Positions 45,833 through 54,222 of a stretch of 63,885 nt of DNA are shown here, in pieces; the first letter of the stretch is position 1; every line of letters starts with the position of its first letter. A program made the position numbers and the translations under genes. The stretch is taken from NCBI RefSeq assembly GCF_029263665.1, contig NZ_JAJUFQ010000024.1, positions 1-63,885 on the forward strand, written 5' to 3'. A model generated the notes under the pieces. It did not search any database. It had not been told where the DNA came from and worked only from the letters and a program-made list of their open reading frames with translations. Source of the stretch: Halomonas sp. (GTDB lineage Bacteria; Pseudomonadota; Gammaproteobacteria; Pseudomonadales; Halomonadaceae).

Positions 45833-47476
45833 TTACATCATACCGCCCATGCCACCCATTCCGCCCATGCCGCCCATGTCAGGGGCTGCATCTTTCTCTT
45901 CCGGATCGTCAGCGATCATGGCTTCGGTGGTGATCATCAGACCAGCCACGGAGCCAGCGGACTGCAGGGCAGTACGCGTGACCTTGGCCGGGTCCAGAAC
46001 ACCCATTTCGAACAGGTCGCCATACTCGCCCGTCTGGGCGTTGTAGCCATAGTTGCCTTCGCCGGCCTTGACGGCATTGGCGATGACAGAGCCTTCCTGG
46101 CCAGCATTGGTGACGATCTGACGCAGCGGAGCTTCCATGGCGCGCAGGGCGATGGCAATACCGTGAGTCTGATCTTCGTTCTCGCCCTTGAGGTCAGCGA
46201 TCTTGCTGAGGACGCGAACCAGTGCAGTACCGCCGCCAGGCACAACGCCTTCTTCAACGGCTGCACGAGTGGAGTGAAGGGCGTCTTCGACGCGAGCCTT
46301 CTTCTCCTTCATCTCGACTTCAGTTGCTGCGCCGACGCGGATGACGGCAACGCCGCCAGCCAGCTTGGCAACGCGCTCCTGCAGCTTCTCGCGGTCGTAA
46401 TCAGAGGAGGTTTCCTCGATCTGAGCGCGGATCTGGTTGACGCGAGCTTCGATATCGCCGTCGTTGCCTGCACCATCGATGATGGTGGTGTTTTCCTTGG
46501 ACATGGTCACGCGCTTGGCAGTGCCCAGGTGATCCAGGGTAGCCTGCTCCAGGTTCAGACCCACTTCCTCGGAGATCACAGTGCCGTTGGTCAGGATAGC
46601 GATATCCTGCAGCATGGCCTTGCGACGATCGCCGAAGCCAGGAGCCTTGGCGGCAGCAACCTTGACGATACCACGCATGGTGTTGACCACCAGCGTTGCC
46701 AGAGCTTCGCCTTCGATATCTTCAGCGATGATCACCAGCGGCTTGCCTGCCTTGGCCACGGCTTCCAGAGTCGGCAGCAGCTCGCGGATGTTGGAGATCT
46801 TCTTGTCGACCAGCAGGATGAACGGATCTTCCAGTTCCACCGCCATGGTGTCCTGATTGGTCACGAAGTACGGAGACAGGTAGCCGCGATCGAACTGCAT
46901 ACCTTCGACGACATCCAGCTCGTCTTCGAAGCCACGGCCTTCGTCAACGGTGATGACGCCTTCCTTGCCGACTTTCTCCATGGCTTTGGCGATGATCTCA
47001 CCGATACGAGTGTCGCCGTTGGCAGAGATGGTACCTACCTGGGCAATAGCCTTGGAGTCGGTGCAGGGCACGGACAGCGCCTGGATTTCCTTGACGGCGG
47101 CGATGACGGCCTGGTCGATACCGCGCTTCAGGTCCATCGGGTTCATGCCGGCAGTCACGCCTTTCAGGCCTTCATTGACGATAGCCTGGGCCAGAACAGT
47201 CGCGGTGGTGGTGCCGTCACCAGCAACGTCAGAAGTCTTGGAAGCCACTTCCTTGACCATCTGAGCACCCATGTTCTCGAACTTGTCCTTGAGCTCGATT
47301 TCCTTGGCGACGCTGACGCCATCCTTGGTGACGGTCGGAGCGCCGAAGGACTTCTCCAGTACCACGTTGCGGCCTTTCGGACCCAGAGTAGCCTTGACGG
47401 CATTGGCCAGAACGTCGACACCGCGCGCCATGCGCTTGCGGGCATCATCAGAGAACTTGACTTGTTTCGCTGCCAT
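45833..47476 (-). CDS. groL: Chaperonin GroEL
   Basis: 547 residues, standard length. Clear signatures: ATLGPKGRNVVLEKSFGAPT, DGTTTATVLAQAI (ATP site) and the C-terminal GGM repeat tail. It forms the double-ring folding chamber with GroES. groL follows groS by 92 bp in one operon, behind a sigma-32-like promoter. Confidence 0.99.
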   Translation of the reverse strand: MAAKQVKFSDDARKRMARGVDVLANAVKATLGPKGRNVVLEKSFGAPTVTKDGVSVAKEIELKDKFENMGAQMVKEVASKTSDVAGDGTTTATVLAQAIVNEGLKGVTAGMNPMDLKRGIDQAVIAAVKEIQALSVPCTDSKAIAQVGTISANGDTRIGEIIAKAMEKVGKEGVITVDEGRGFEDELDVVEGMQFDRGYLSPYFVTNQDTMAVELEDPFILLVDKKISNIRELLPTLEAVAKAGKPLVIIAEDIEGEALATLVVNTMRGIVKVAAAKAPGFGDRRKAMLQDIAILTNGTVISEEVGLNLEQATLDHLGTAKRVTMSKENTTIIDGAGNDGDIEARVNQIRAQIEETSSDYDREKLQERVAKLAGGVAVIRVGAATEVEMKEKKARVEDALHSTRAAVEEGVVPGGGTALVRVLSKIADLKGENEDQTHGIAIALRAMEAPLRQIVTNAGQEGSVIANAVKAGEGNYGYNAQTGEYGDLFEMGVLDPAKVTRTALQSAGSVAGLMITTEAMIADDPEEKDAAPDMGGMGGMGGMGGMM

Positions 47477-47568
47477 TTTCGTAAATTCCTTTGAATCTAT
47501 GCGTCAACAGTGAACGTTGTGAAGGGCTCGGCTGACGGGGCGGCTTGAAAAGCATTGCCCCTGAGGCC

Positions 47569-47862
47569 TTAGCCTTCTACGACTGCCAGAATGTCGGACT
47601 CGCTCATGATCAGGACTTCTTCGCCATCGACCTTCTGCTTTTCGACGCCGAAGCCATCCTTGAAGATCACGGTGTCACCAACTTTGACGTCCAGAGGGCG
47701 AACATCGCCGCTGTCGAGAATCCGGCCGTTACCGACGGCGAGAACCTCACCACGAGTCGGCTTTTCCTGGGCGCTGCCCGGAAGCACGATGCCGCCTGCG
47801 GTCTTCTGTTCTTCTTCAACGCGACGGATGATGACGCGATCGTGCAAGGGACGGATGTTCAT
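47569..47862 (-). CDS. groS: Co-chaperonin GroES
   Basis: 97 residues: MNIRPLHDRVIIRRVEEEQK, the mobile loop GGIVLPGSAQEKPTRGEV and VIFKDGFGVEK are diagnostic. It caps GroEL. GGAG lies about eight bases upstream of ATG 47862. Expression probably follows heat stress through the promoter at 48042-48069; the ~175-nt leader has GC-rich hairpins. Confidence 0.98.
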   Translation of the reverse strand: MNIRPLHDRVIIRRVEEEQKTAGGIVLPGSAQEKPTRGEVLAVGNGRILDSGDVRPLDVKVGDTVIFKDGFGVEKQKVDGEEVLIMSESDILAVVEG

Positions 47863-48041
47863 TGCTCACGTTCTCCTGATGGTTTTGCTTGACCGGGGCA
47901 ATCCGCCCACGGTGGTTTCGTTGTCAACTCTCGTCGGAGCCGGACGCGAGGGCCGGTCTCGCCGAGAGGAGAGGGCTCGAAGCCCTCCTGGTTAAAGGCA
48001 AAACCCTTGGTGGGGCTCGCCAAATCTTGGTACTGACAGGT

Positions 48042-48069
48042 AAGTGGGGCTGCTCAAGAGGCTTTCAAG
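48042..48069 (-). promoter_or_regulatory. Sigma-32-type heat-shock promoter of groSL
   Basis: On the minus strand CTTGAAA (48063-48069), 13 bp, then CCCCACTT (48042-48049) fit the sigma-32 consensus (CTTGAAA, 13-15 bp, CCCCATNT). No CIRCE element was seen, so control is by sigma-32 and not HrcA. Confidence 0.8.
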
Positions 48070-48143
48070 GGGGACGGCAAAAATTTTTTTACTTTGTCGT
48101 TGCCGATGCTGCCGATCACTCCTGTCCTATCACTTGCAGCGAA

Positions 48144-48704
48144 TCAGTAGCGGCGCTCGTTCTTGCCAATAAACTCACCTTCCAGTGGCTCATCGGATGT
48201 CTTGTCAGAGCTTTGTTGCGAGTGCTGGTATTGAGCATCCTGCTGCTCTGTGTATTCGCTATCAGCGGTATGGTTTCGCTGGTTCACTGTATCGTCCCAG
48301 CTGGATGATGTGTCCGTGCGGCCATTAAAGCTGCCCCCGACATGAAACCCCTGGGTGCGGATGCCGATTTTGGCCAGTAGCTTGCCCAGGAGGCGGCGGG
48401 CATTGGGAATCAGGCACATGAAACCCAAGGCGTCGGAGAGGAAGCCCGGCGCCATCAACAAGGCGCCACCAAAGATCAGTGCAGCGCCGGTCAGCAGTTC
48501 TGAAGACGGTATTTCACCCCGTGACATGCGCTCCTGGGCGCGGACAAAGGTGGCGACGCCTTCCTTGCGGATCAGGTGCAGGCCGATAAAGCCAGTGGCC
48601 AGTACCAGACCGATGGTAGGCAACAGGCCAATCTGGCTGCCTACGGAAAACAGTACGGTGAAGTCCAGCAAGGCGAAGATAGTGAAGGCAATAAGAAAGG
48701 GCAT
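48144..48704 (-). CDS. fxsA: FxsA family membrane protein
   Basis: 186 residues. Hydrophobic N-terminal half with two to four membrane segments (PFLIAFTIFALLDFTVLFSV; TGAALIFGGALLMAPGFLSD) matches FxsA; the polar, Gln/Asp/Ser-rich C-terminal tail of ~60 residues is longer than the core family. In E. coli FxsA modifies exclusion of phage T7 by plasmid F; its cell function is unclear. Neighbour of groSL, as in several gammaproteobacteria. Confidence 0.9.
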   Translation of the reverse strand: MPFLIAFTIFALLDFTVLFSVGSQIGLLPTIGLVLATGFIGLHLIRKEGVATFVRAQERMSRGEIPSSELLTGAALIFGGALLMAPGFLSDALGFMCLIPNARRLLGKLLAKIGIRTQGFHVGGSFNGRTDTSSSWDDTVNQRNHTADSEYTEQQDAQYQHSQQSSDKTSDEPLEGEFIGKNERRY

Positions 48705-49055
48705 GATTGCTCCGCTTTGGATCCTGAGGTCTCTTACATTGGGGTGTCGGGCAGCTTTCTCAAGGATGATCTCAAGAGCTTTCTCTAGTTTCGACCTATT
48801 CCTCCCGTGGGTGTTACCAAACTATGCTTAACCAGCCATGTTCTGCTGTATCCATCGCTGACCTTTCCACCATGACAGTGACTTTCTTGTCATGCGCTAT
48901 GGTGCAGTGCACTATCGAGAAGGTATATCTGAGGGTATATCGATAGAAGAACATGTTCAGAGAAACGCCATGTTTATGGATATGCCGTATACAAAGAAAA
49001 TCACGGACATGGAAAGCCATGTTCAAGGGATACTATTGCAGCGGGAGGGTTGCCC
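48705..49055. other. Intergenic region, fxsA to SDR gene
   Basis: 351 bp between divergent genes. It has the inverted repeat CATGACA...TGTCATG (48871-48894) and an AT-rich stretch with GTATATC repeats (48920-48945), likely promoter region of the SDR gene. A 70-codon minus-strand ORF (48814-49026) has no ribosome-binding site and is not credible. Confidence 0.5.
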
Positions 49056-49817
49056 ATGAAGCTTGATGATGCGCTCATCGCGATTACCGGTGGTGCACGT
49101 GGTCTGGGATTTGCCATGGCTCGACGCTTGGGAAACCAAGGTGCTCGTCTGGCTTTGATCGATACGGATGGCGACCAGCTCGATAAGGCAGTGTCTTCAT
49201 TATATGAGGAAGGCATCACTGCCCAAGCCTTTGTCGCCAATGTCGCCGATGAAGCCTCCGTCTCCCAGGCTTTTGCGGATATACGAAGTTCCATGGGGTC
49301 CTTGGATGGCCTGGTCAACAATGCAGGGATTCTGCGTGATGGCCTGTTGGTAAAGGCGAAGGATGGCAAGGTGGAGCGCACGCTCGGCCTTGATGAATGG
49401 CAGGCTGTGATCGATGTCAATCTGACGGGTGTCTTTCTCTGTGGTCGTGCTGCTGCCGCTGCCATGGTCGAAGATGATCGCCGGGGTGTCATCGTCAATA
49501 TTTCCAGCATTTCTCGTGCGGGGAACATGGGGCAGAGCAATTATGCAGCAGCCAAGGCTGGGGTGGCGGCCTTGACGGTTACCTGGGGCAAGGAATTGGC
49601 GCGTTATGGCATTCGTGTCGGGGCGGTGGCGCCAGGTTTCATTGAGACTGAGATGACGGCATCGATGCGTGAGGATATGCTCGACAAGCTGACGCAGGGG
49701 GTTCCACTCAAGCGCCTGGGCGACCCGCAGGAGATTGCTGAGTCAGTGGCGTTCATTTTCACGAATGACTATTTCACGGCGCGGGTGATCGAGGTCGATG
49801 GTGGCCTGCGTTTGTAA
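49056..49817 (+). CDS. SDR-family oxidoreductase (FabG-like)
   Basis: 253 residues from ATG 49056, with GGGAGGG six bases upstream. Motifs: TGGARGLGFAMAR (cofactor), NNAGILRDGLL, ISSISRAGNMGQSNYAAAKAG (Ser and YxxxK) and APGFIETEMTASM. It resembles 3-oxoacyl-ACP or acetoacetyl-CoA reductases. No partner genes help identify the substrate. Monocistronic, with a strong hairpin at 49867-49897. Confidence 0.92.
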   Translation: MKLDDALIAITGGARGLGFAMARRLGNQGARLALIDTDGDQLDKAVSSLYEEGITAQAFVANVADEASVSQAFADIRSSMGSLDGLVNNAGILRDGLLVKAKDGKVERTLGLDEWQAVIDVNLTGVFLCGRAAAAAMVEDDRRGVIVNISSISRAGNMGQSNYAAAKAGVAALTVTWGKELARYGIRVGAVAPGFIETEMTASMREDMLDKLTQGVPLKRLGDPQEIAESVAFIFTNDYFTARVIEVDGGLRL

Positions 49818-49866
49818 TGATGTCTGTTGTGCTTGCACATGATGCGGCAGGCAACATGCGAGAGCT

Positions 49867-49897
49867 CCTCACGACACCGAGGAAAGGTGTCGTGAGG
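49867..49897 (+). terminator. Hairpin after the SDR gene
   Basis: CCTCACGACACC and GGTGTCGTGAGG form a 12-bp perfect stem with a 7-base loop, 50 bp past the SDR stop. No T-run follows. Confidence 0.65.
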
Positions 49898-49928
49898 GAG
49901 GTGTTGTTAACAGATCTGCTGTTAGAGA

Positions 49929-50008
49929 GATGTTGTTAAGGCAGATGTTGTTAAGACAGGTGTTGTTAAGACAGATAGTGGAAAGTGCAGTAGTGCAGTA
50001 GTGCAGTA
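49929..50008. repeat. Two short tandem repeat arrays
   Basis: Three 15-bp units GATGTTGTTAAGACA with single changes (49929-49973, with a partial copy at 49901) are followed closely by three perfect GTGCAGTA octamers (49985-50008). Both lie between the SDR gene and the 3' end of the comEA-like gene. They look like slippage-prone DNA; no function is evident. Confidence 0.8.
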
Positions 50009-50040
50009 GAGGAAAAGTATGGCGAGAAAGGTGCGACAAG

Positions 50041-50370
50041 CTAGTTGGCGTTGCTGAAGCGGATTTCATCCGTCAGTCGTGCCACGGTGTTCTGGCCGAT
50101 GCCTTTGACGCGGGTCAGGTCTTCCAGATCTTTGTACGGGCCATTGGCTTCACGTTCAGCAATGATGGCGTCGGCCTTGCTCGGTCCAATCCCCGGGAGT
50201 TCTGCCAGCAACTCAGCGCTGGCTTCATTGATATTGATAGGCTCGACCTTCAATCCATCCTCGGCCAGTGCAGGAAGACTACATGCCAACCATAGCGCTG
50301 CTGTCAGAGTGGCCAACCAATGTTTGCCTGAGCGATATGCATGGACGGGACTTGCTGAAAATTTGGTCAT
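50041..50370 (-). CDS. ComEA-like helix-hairpin-helix protein
   Basis: 109 residues from ATG 50370 (AAGGAG about nine bases upstream). A signal peptide (HWLATLTAALWLACSLPALA) is followed by the ComEA helix-hairpin-helix domain: VEPININEASAELLAELPGI, GPSKADAIIAERE and DLTRVKGIGQNTVARL. Such proteins bind DNA in the periplasm during uptake. Pilus genes occur at 57.7-60.9 kb, consistent with transformation, but the competence role is only inferred. Confidence 0.9.
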   Translation of the reverse strand: MTKFSASPVHAYRSGKHWLATLTAALWLACSLPALAEDGLKVEPININEASAELLAELPGIGPSKADAIIAEREANGPYKDLEDLTRVKGIGQNTVARLTDEIRFSNAN

Positions 50371-50606
50371 GGATTCCAACTCCTTGGTATCCCCGAGTAG
50401 AGGGAGCTCAAAAGAAAGACAATGGATTGATCAAAGCACCTTCACGGCACTCGCTTATAACCTACCGTCTTGTGTTCATGACCATGTATCGCGGATCGCT
50501 TAAACCTCGGTAAGCGATCAAAGGCTCTTGCATGTCGCCCTCGGGGGCTGCAGCTGACGTCATGGCTGATATACTGCCTCGATTCGAACATCTCCCGGAG
50601 CCGTGC

Positions 50607-51311
50607 ATGACGACTACATCTCCCCTGATCATCGCTCTCGACTATCCTTCCCTGGATGCTGCCCTATGCATGGCGGATCGTCTGGATCCTGCGCGCTGCC
50701 GCCTGAAGGTGGGCAAGGAACTGTTCACGCGCAGTGGCCCGGATGTGCTGGACGCGTTGCATGGGCGTGGCTTCGAGGTGTTTCTGGATCTCAAGTTCCA
50801 CGATATTCCCAACACTGTGGCTGGTGCTGTTCAGGCCGCGGCGGAGCAGGGAGTATGGATGGTCAATGTGCATGCCTGTGGTGGCGAGCGAATGATGGCG
50901 GCTGCGCGAGAGCGCCTTGAGCAACATGGCCTCAAGACGCTTCTGATTGCTGTCACTGTACTTACCAGCATGACGCAGGATGAGCTGAATGGTACAGGGG
51001 TTGAGGGCGCGCTTGATGCGCAGGTCGAGCGTCTGGCACGCCTGGCTCAGAACTGTGGCCTGGATGGCATCGTGTGCTCTGCGAGGGAAGCTGCCATGCT
51101 CAAGACGGCCTGCGGGGCAGATTTCCTCAAGGTGACACCGGGTATTCGTCCGAGTTTCGCTCAGGCAGGAGACCAGCGGCGCATCATGACACCACTGGAG
51201 GCAATGCAGGCAGGGAGTACCCATTTGGTCGTCGGACGTCCGGTGACTCAGGCAGAGGATCCGATGGTCGCGCTTGCTGCTATTGAACAGGAACTGCTGG
51301 GGGAGGCGTAA
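50607..51311 (+). CDS. pyrF: Orotidine 5'-phosphate decarboxylase
   Basis: 234 residues from ATG 50607 (GGAG eight bases upstream). Active-site motif DLKFHDIPNTVAGAV with the Lys-Asp pair, and TPGIRPSFAQAGDQRRIMTP near the end, are diagnostic of the prokaryotic enzyme. It produces UMP in pyrimidine synthesis. Convergent with lapAB, with stops three bases apart. Confidence 0.97.
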   Translation: MTTTSPLIIALDYPSLDAALCMADRLDPARCRLKVGKELFTRSGPDVLDALHGRGFEVFLDLKFHDIPNTVAGAVQAAAEQGVWMVNVHACGGERMMAAARERLEQHGLKTLLIAVTVLTSMTQDELNGTGVEGALDAQVERLARLAQNCGLDGIVCSAREAAMLKTACGADFLKVTPGIRPSFAQAGDQRRIMTPLEAMQAGSTHLVVGRPVTQAEDPMVALAAIEQELLGEA

Positions 51312-51313
51312 GC

Positions 51314-52498
51314 CTATTCCCCTTCGATACCGGTGATTGGCTTGGTTGCACCCCAGGTGCGGCAGCGAGGGCACTGCCAGTGCAGGTGATCACCGGTAAA
51401 TCCACAACGGCCACAGCGGTGGCGAGGCAAGGCCTTGATCAGGGTATGAGTATGCTGGCGCAGTAACTCGATGCGCTCGTCATGGCCATCGTTGCTCGAT
51501 TCCTGATAAAGCCCTATCAGGTAATCCACCCCGCCCAGGCTGGGCTCTCGGTTCAATTGGGCTGTCACCAGGGCGATGGCTTCATCATCGTTGCCACGCT
51601 GGTGGCGCAGTGTCTGAGCCAGCAGAATGATGACGCTGGTATAAGGTGCATGATCGAGCAGCCGATAGAGATGGGCGATGAGGCCTTCAGCATCGTCGAG
51701 CAAAAGGTAATTGCGTTCCAGCGGTTCAAGCAGGGTGGGGATGAAGCCCCGGTCCTGCTGTGGAATGAGGTCAAGATACTTGATGGCTTGACGATACTGG
51801 CCGGTATCATGCTGCAGTTCGGCCTTGATCAGGTTGGCACGTACGCAGCGGTCATCTATGGATAACGCTTGCTTGAGGTGCTTGCGCGCTAAACCATGGC
51901 CAGCAGAGCGGCGCTCCTGTTCGGCCAGTTCACATAGCCAGTGGGCGGCAGCGCGGCGCAGGTCTTCATGCTGGCGAGTCAGATGGGGTACGGCGACATC
52001 CAACGCCTGCTGCCATTCGCCTTCGCGCTCGAACAGGTCTGCGAGCAGGCGTTTTGCATGATGTTGAGTTTCGCTGGAAGGCTCTTCGCGAATCAGTCCA
52101 TGAAGAATGCGCTCGGCTCGATCGAGCAGACCAAGATGCAAGAAGTCCCGTGATAGCTCCAGCTGTACACGAGCACTCTGCTGGTTGTCGAGAAAAGGGC
52201 GGGCCAGAAGGTTCTGATGGATCTTGACGGCACGATCAGCTTCGCCCCGGGAGCGGAACAGGTTGCCCAGGGTGACATGGGTCTCGATGGTATCGCTATT
52301 GACTTCCAGGGCGGAGATGAACGTTTCAATGGCTTGATCCTGCTGGTCATTGAGCAGGTAGTTCAAGCCAACAAAATAATCTCTGGACAACGTAGGAGAG
52401 GAGGTTGTCCTCTCCTTGCGTTGGCGCTCGCGTCGACCTAGGCCCCAGCCAATGGCCAGGGCAACAATCAGCAGACCTAGCAGCAGAAGATCGGGCAT
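51314..52498 (-). CDS. lapB: Lipopolysaccharide assembly protein LapB (YciM)
   Basis: 394 residues. One N-terminal membrane anchor (LLLLGLLIVALAIGWGLG), about nine TPR units, and a C-terminal rubredoxin-like metal site CGRCGFTGDHLHWQCPRCRT (two CxxC pairs). LapB guides FtsH to degrade LpxC and thereby balances LPS synthesis. Its ATG directly follows the lapA stop (TGA-ATG). Confidence 0.95.
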   Translation of the reverse strand: MPDLLLLGLLIVALAIGWGLGRRERQRKERTTSSPTLSRDYFVGLNYLLNDQQDQAIETFISALEVNSDTIETHVTLGNLFRSRGEADRAVKIHQNLLARPFLDNQQSARVQLELSRDFLHLGLLDRAERILHGLIREEPSSETQHHAKRLLADLFEREGEWQQALDVAVPHLTRQHEDLRRAAAHWLCELAEQERRSAGHGLARKHLKQALSIDDRCVRANLIKAELQHDTGQYRQAIKYLDLIPQQDRGFIPTLLEPLERNYLLLDDAEGLIAHLYRLLDHAPYTSVIILLAQTLRHQRGNDDEAIALVTAQLNREPSLGGVDYLIGLYQESSNDGHDERIELLRQHTHTLIKALPRHRCGRCGFTGDHLHWQCPRCRTWGATKPITGIEGE

Positions 52499-52804
52499 TC
52501 AGGGGAGTTCCTTCATCTCCTGGATGCGGAGTCGATCAAGCTCCTTGCGCTGTTGTTGATTGTGGCGCTGGGCTCGGGTAAGCAGTGCGCGCAGACGAAG
52601 ATAGACGCCACTCATGGCAAGCATGCCAAGCAGTACGCCGACAGCCAGAGACGCCAATAACCAGAAAGACAAGGATGCTTCGGGGAGCTCGGTCCAGATC
52701 AGGTTGAGCGGCACTGCCTGCTGGTTGTTTGTCGCAAAGAGGATGCCGACGAGCAGTACCAGCAGCAGAATAATGGCCATGATCAAGCCTTTGAGCCAAC
52801 GCAT
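52499..52804 (-). CDS. lapA: Lipopolysaccharide assembly protein LapA domain protein (YciS)
   Basis: 101 residues from ATG 52804. Two membrane segments (LIMAIILLLVLLVGILFATN; FWLLASLAVGVLLGMLAMSG) flank the conserved NNQQAVPLNLIW, followed by a charged coiled-coil tail. It is the usual partner of LapB and its gene sits immediately upstream of lapB. Confidence 0.93.
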   Translation of the reverse strand: MRWLKGLIMAIILLLVLLVGILFATNNQQAVPLNLIWTELPEASLSFWLLASLAVGVLLGMLAMSGVYLRLRALLTRAQRHNQQQRKELDRLRIQEMKELP

Positions 52805-52912
52805 GTGCGAGTTCCCCAATCAGTAAAGACGCAAGATGAGCGCGAAAAAATATGAAATCGATAAGCTACGCTAACCCGGGTCGGGCCAACCGGGCACCAA
52901 TGTCTTAATGCA

Positions 52913-53209
52913 TCAGTACCCCAAGGCTCGGCTGGCGTCTACCTGCTCGCGAAGCTCTTTGCCTGGCTTGAAGTGTGGCACGAATTTACCATCCAATGCG
53001 ACCGATTCTCCGGTCTTGGGATTGCGGCCGACCCGAGGCTCCCGGTAATGCAGAGAAAAACTTCCGAAGCCACGAATTTCGACGCGCCCGCCCTGGGCGA
53101 GAGTCTCGGTAATATCATCCAGAATGAGGCGTACGGCTGCCTCGACGTCTTTGATCGACAACTCCGGTTGTCGCATAGCGATCTGCTCTATCAGTTCGGA
53201 CTTGGTCAT
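52913..53209 (-). CDS. ihfB: Integration host factor beta subunit
   Basis: 98 residues from ATG 53209, with GGAGA six bases upstream; a longer in-frame start is not conserved. MTKSELIEQIAMRQPELSIK and RVEIRGFGSFSLHYREPRVG with NPKTGE are IHF/HU signatures; length and sequence favour IhfB over HU. IHF bends DNA at promoters and origins. It lies upstream of lapAB. The usual upstream neighbour rpsA is absent; a divergent sdhE gene stands there instead. Confidence 0.94.
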   Translation of the reverse strand: MTKSELIEQIAMRQPELSIKDVEAAVRLILDDITETLAQGGRVEIRGFGSFSLHYREPRVGRNPKTGESVALDGKFVPHFKPGKELREQVDASRALGY

Positions 53210-53433
53210 CGGTCTTCTCCGTGAGTCCCGCCTGGTTGACGAGCGCTGTCCCAGCGTCGTTGTTTTTTTAGATAGCATACTTTTCAAGTCTAGATAAAAC
53301 AACGTACTAGGACAGGATTCAACATACGACGATCATACAGCACATAAACACTCTGTTAATGGCTGCCAAATATCCTCGGCCAATACGTGGTGACATGCAT
53401 CAGGTATACTGGCGCCATACTCTAGGATTTTCG

Positions 53434-53751
53434 ATGAGGTATCCCGTGGAGCAACAATCTTCACCCGTGGCTTCGAGTGCCGAGGCTGAGCGAAAGCGAC
53501 TGCATTGGCACTCTCGCCGTGGCATGTGGGAGCTGGATTTGCTTCTGCTGCCATTCCTGGAGCACCGCTATGACGACCTTTCTGAAGACGACAAGGCTGC
53601 TTATCGTGCTCTGATCACTGAAGAGGATCAGGACCTCTTTGTATGGCTCATGCGTCGTGAGTGGCCTGAAGAACCTGTGAAGCGGCGTATTGTGCAGATG
53701 ATCGTCGACTATGCCGAGAACAGTTCTAACGGTCACAATCGAGGCCTCTGA
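53434..53751 (+). CDS. sdhE: FAD assembly factor SdhE
   Basis: 105 residues from ATG 53434 (AGGA six bases upstream); GTG 53446, with TGAGG six bases upstream, is an equally plausible start giving 101 residues. Core: LHWHSRRGMWELDLLLLPFL contains the RGxxE motif that promotes covalent flavinylation of SdhA and FrdA; LVDLF-type segment reads DQDLFVWLMRREWP. E. coli SdhE has 88 residues. The next gene, ygfX-like, overlaps its end by 41 bases. Confidence 0.92.
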   Translation: MRYPVEQQSSPVASSAEAERKRLHWHSRRGMWELDLLLLPFLEHRYDDLSEDDKAAYRALITEEDQDLFVWLMRREWPEEPVKRRIVQMIVDYAENSSNGHNRGL

Positions 53752-54211
53752 CCGCCAGCACCTTGCTCATGGTGCCCTGGTGACGGTTGTCACGCTGTTG
53801 ATTGGTGCCATGACGTCTTTGCTCTTGGGTGCTGTTGCTGCAGTTGTTGGTGCGGGCCTGCTCATCTCTTCCTATCGGCAAGCTTCGATAGGGGAGCTGC
53901 GTTGTCTGGCTGATAGTGACCCTGGCGATGGCGTTCAAGGTGTCGACGGCTGCAGCAGGGCAGATGAACCTTCAGGCAAGGCGCAGGCAGCTCCTGGACT
54001 CGTTCAGTGGCAATGGCGTCCTCGAGGGCAGGGGGATTGGCATGCCATTTCTCTTCGCCATGTGGCTATTGGCGGGCGGCTCATCGGATTGCATTGCCAA
54101 CGGCGTACGTTATGGATCTGGCCAGACTCCATGCCAGCTGAGCAGCATCATGCGTTGAGGCGATTGTTGTTGGGAGTGCCGCTTGGTATAGCCGAGGGGC
54201 GGGTGGAATAG
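53711..54211 (+). CDS. YgfX/CptA-like protein
   Basis: 166 residues. Two membrane segments (HGALVTVVTLLIGAMTSLLL; AVAAVVGAGLLISS) precede a cytosolic part with LVQWQWRPRGQG and TLWIWPDSMPAEQHHALRRL, which resemble the YgfX family. YgfX is paired with sdhE in many gammaproteobacteria, once proposed as toxin-antitoxin, also linked to flavinylation. The ATG at 53711 overlaps sdhE by 41 bp. Convergent with dinB, 11 bp apart. Assignment rests on position and C-terminal pattern. Confidence 0.75.
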   Translation: MPRTVLTVTIEASDRQHLAHGALVTVVTLLIGAMTSLLLGAVAAVVGAGLLISSYRQASIGELRCLADSDPGDGVQGVDGCSRADEPSGKAQAAPGLVQWQWRPRGQGDWHAISLRHVAIGGRLIGLHCQRRTLWIWPDSMPAEQHHALRRLLLGVPLGIAEGRVE

Positions 54212-54222
54212 TGAGTGCAAAA

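Noticed and set aside
46163..47494. 443-codon open frame opposite groL
   Set aside because: Antisense shadow of groL, rich in Asp/His/Gly from complementary codons; no independent evidence.
48814..49026. 70-codon minus-strand ORF upstream of the SDR gene
   Set aside because: No ribosome-binding site, no motif, overlaps the likely promoter region.
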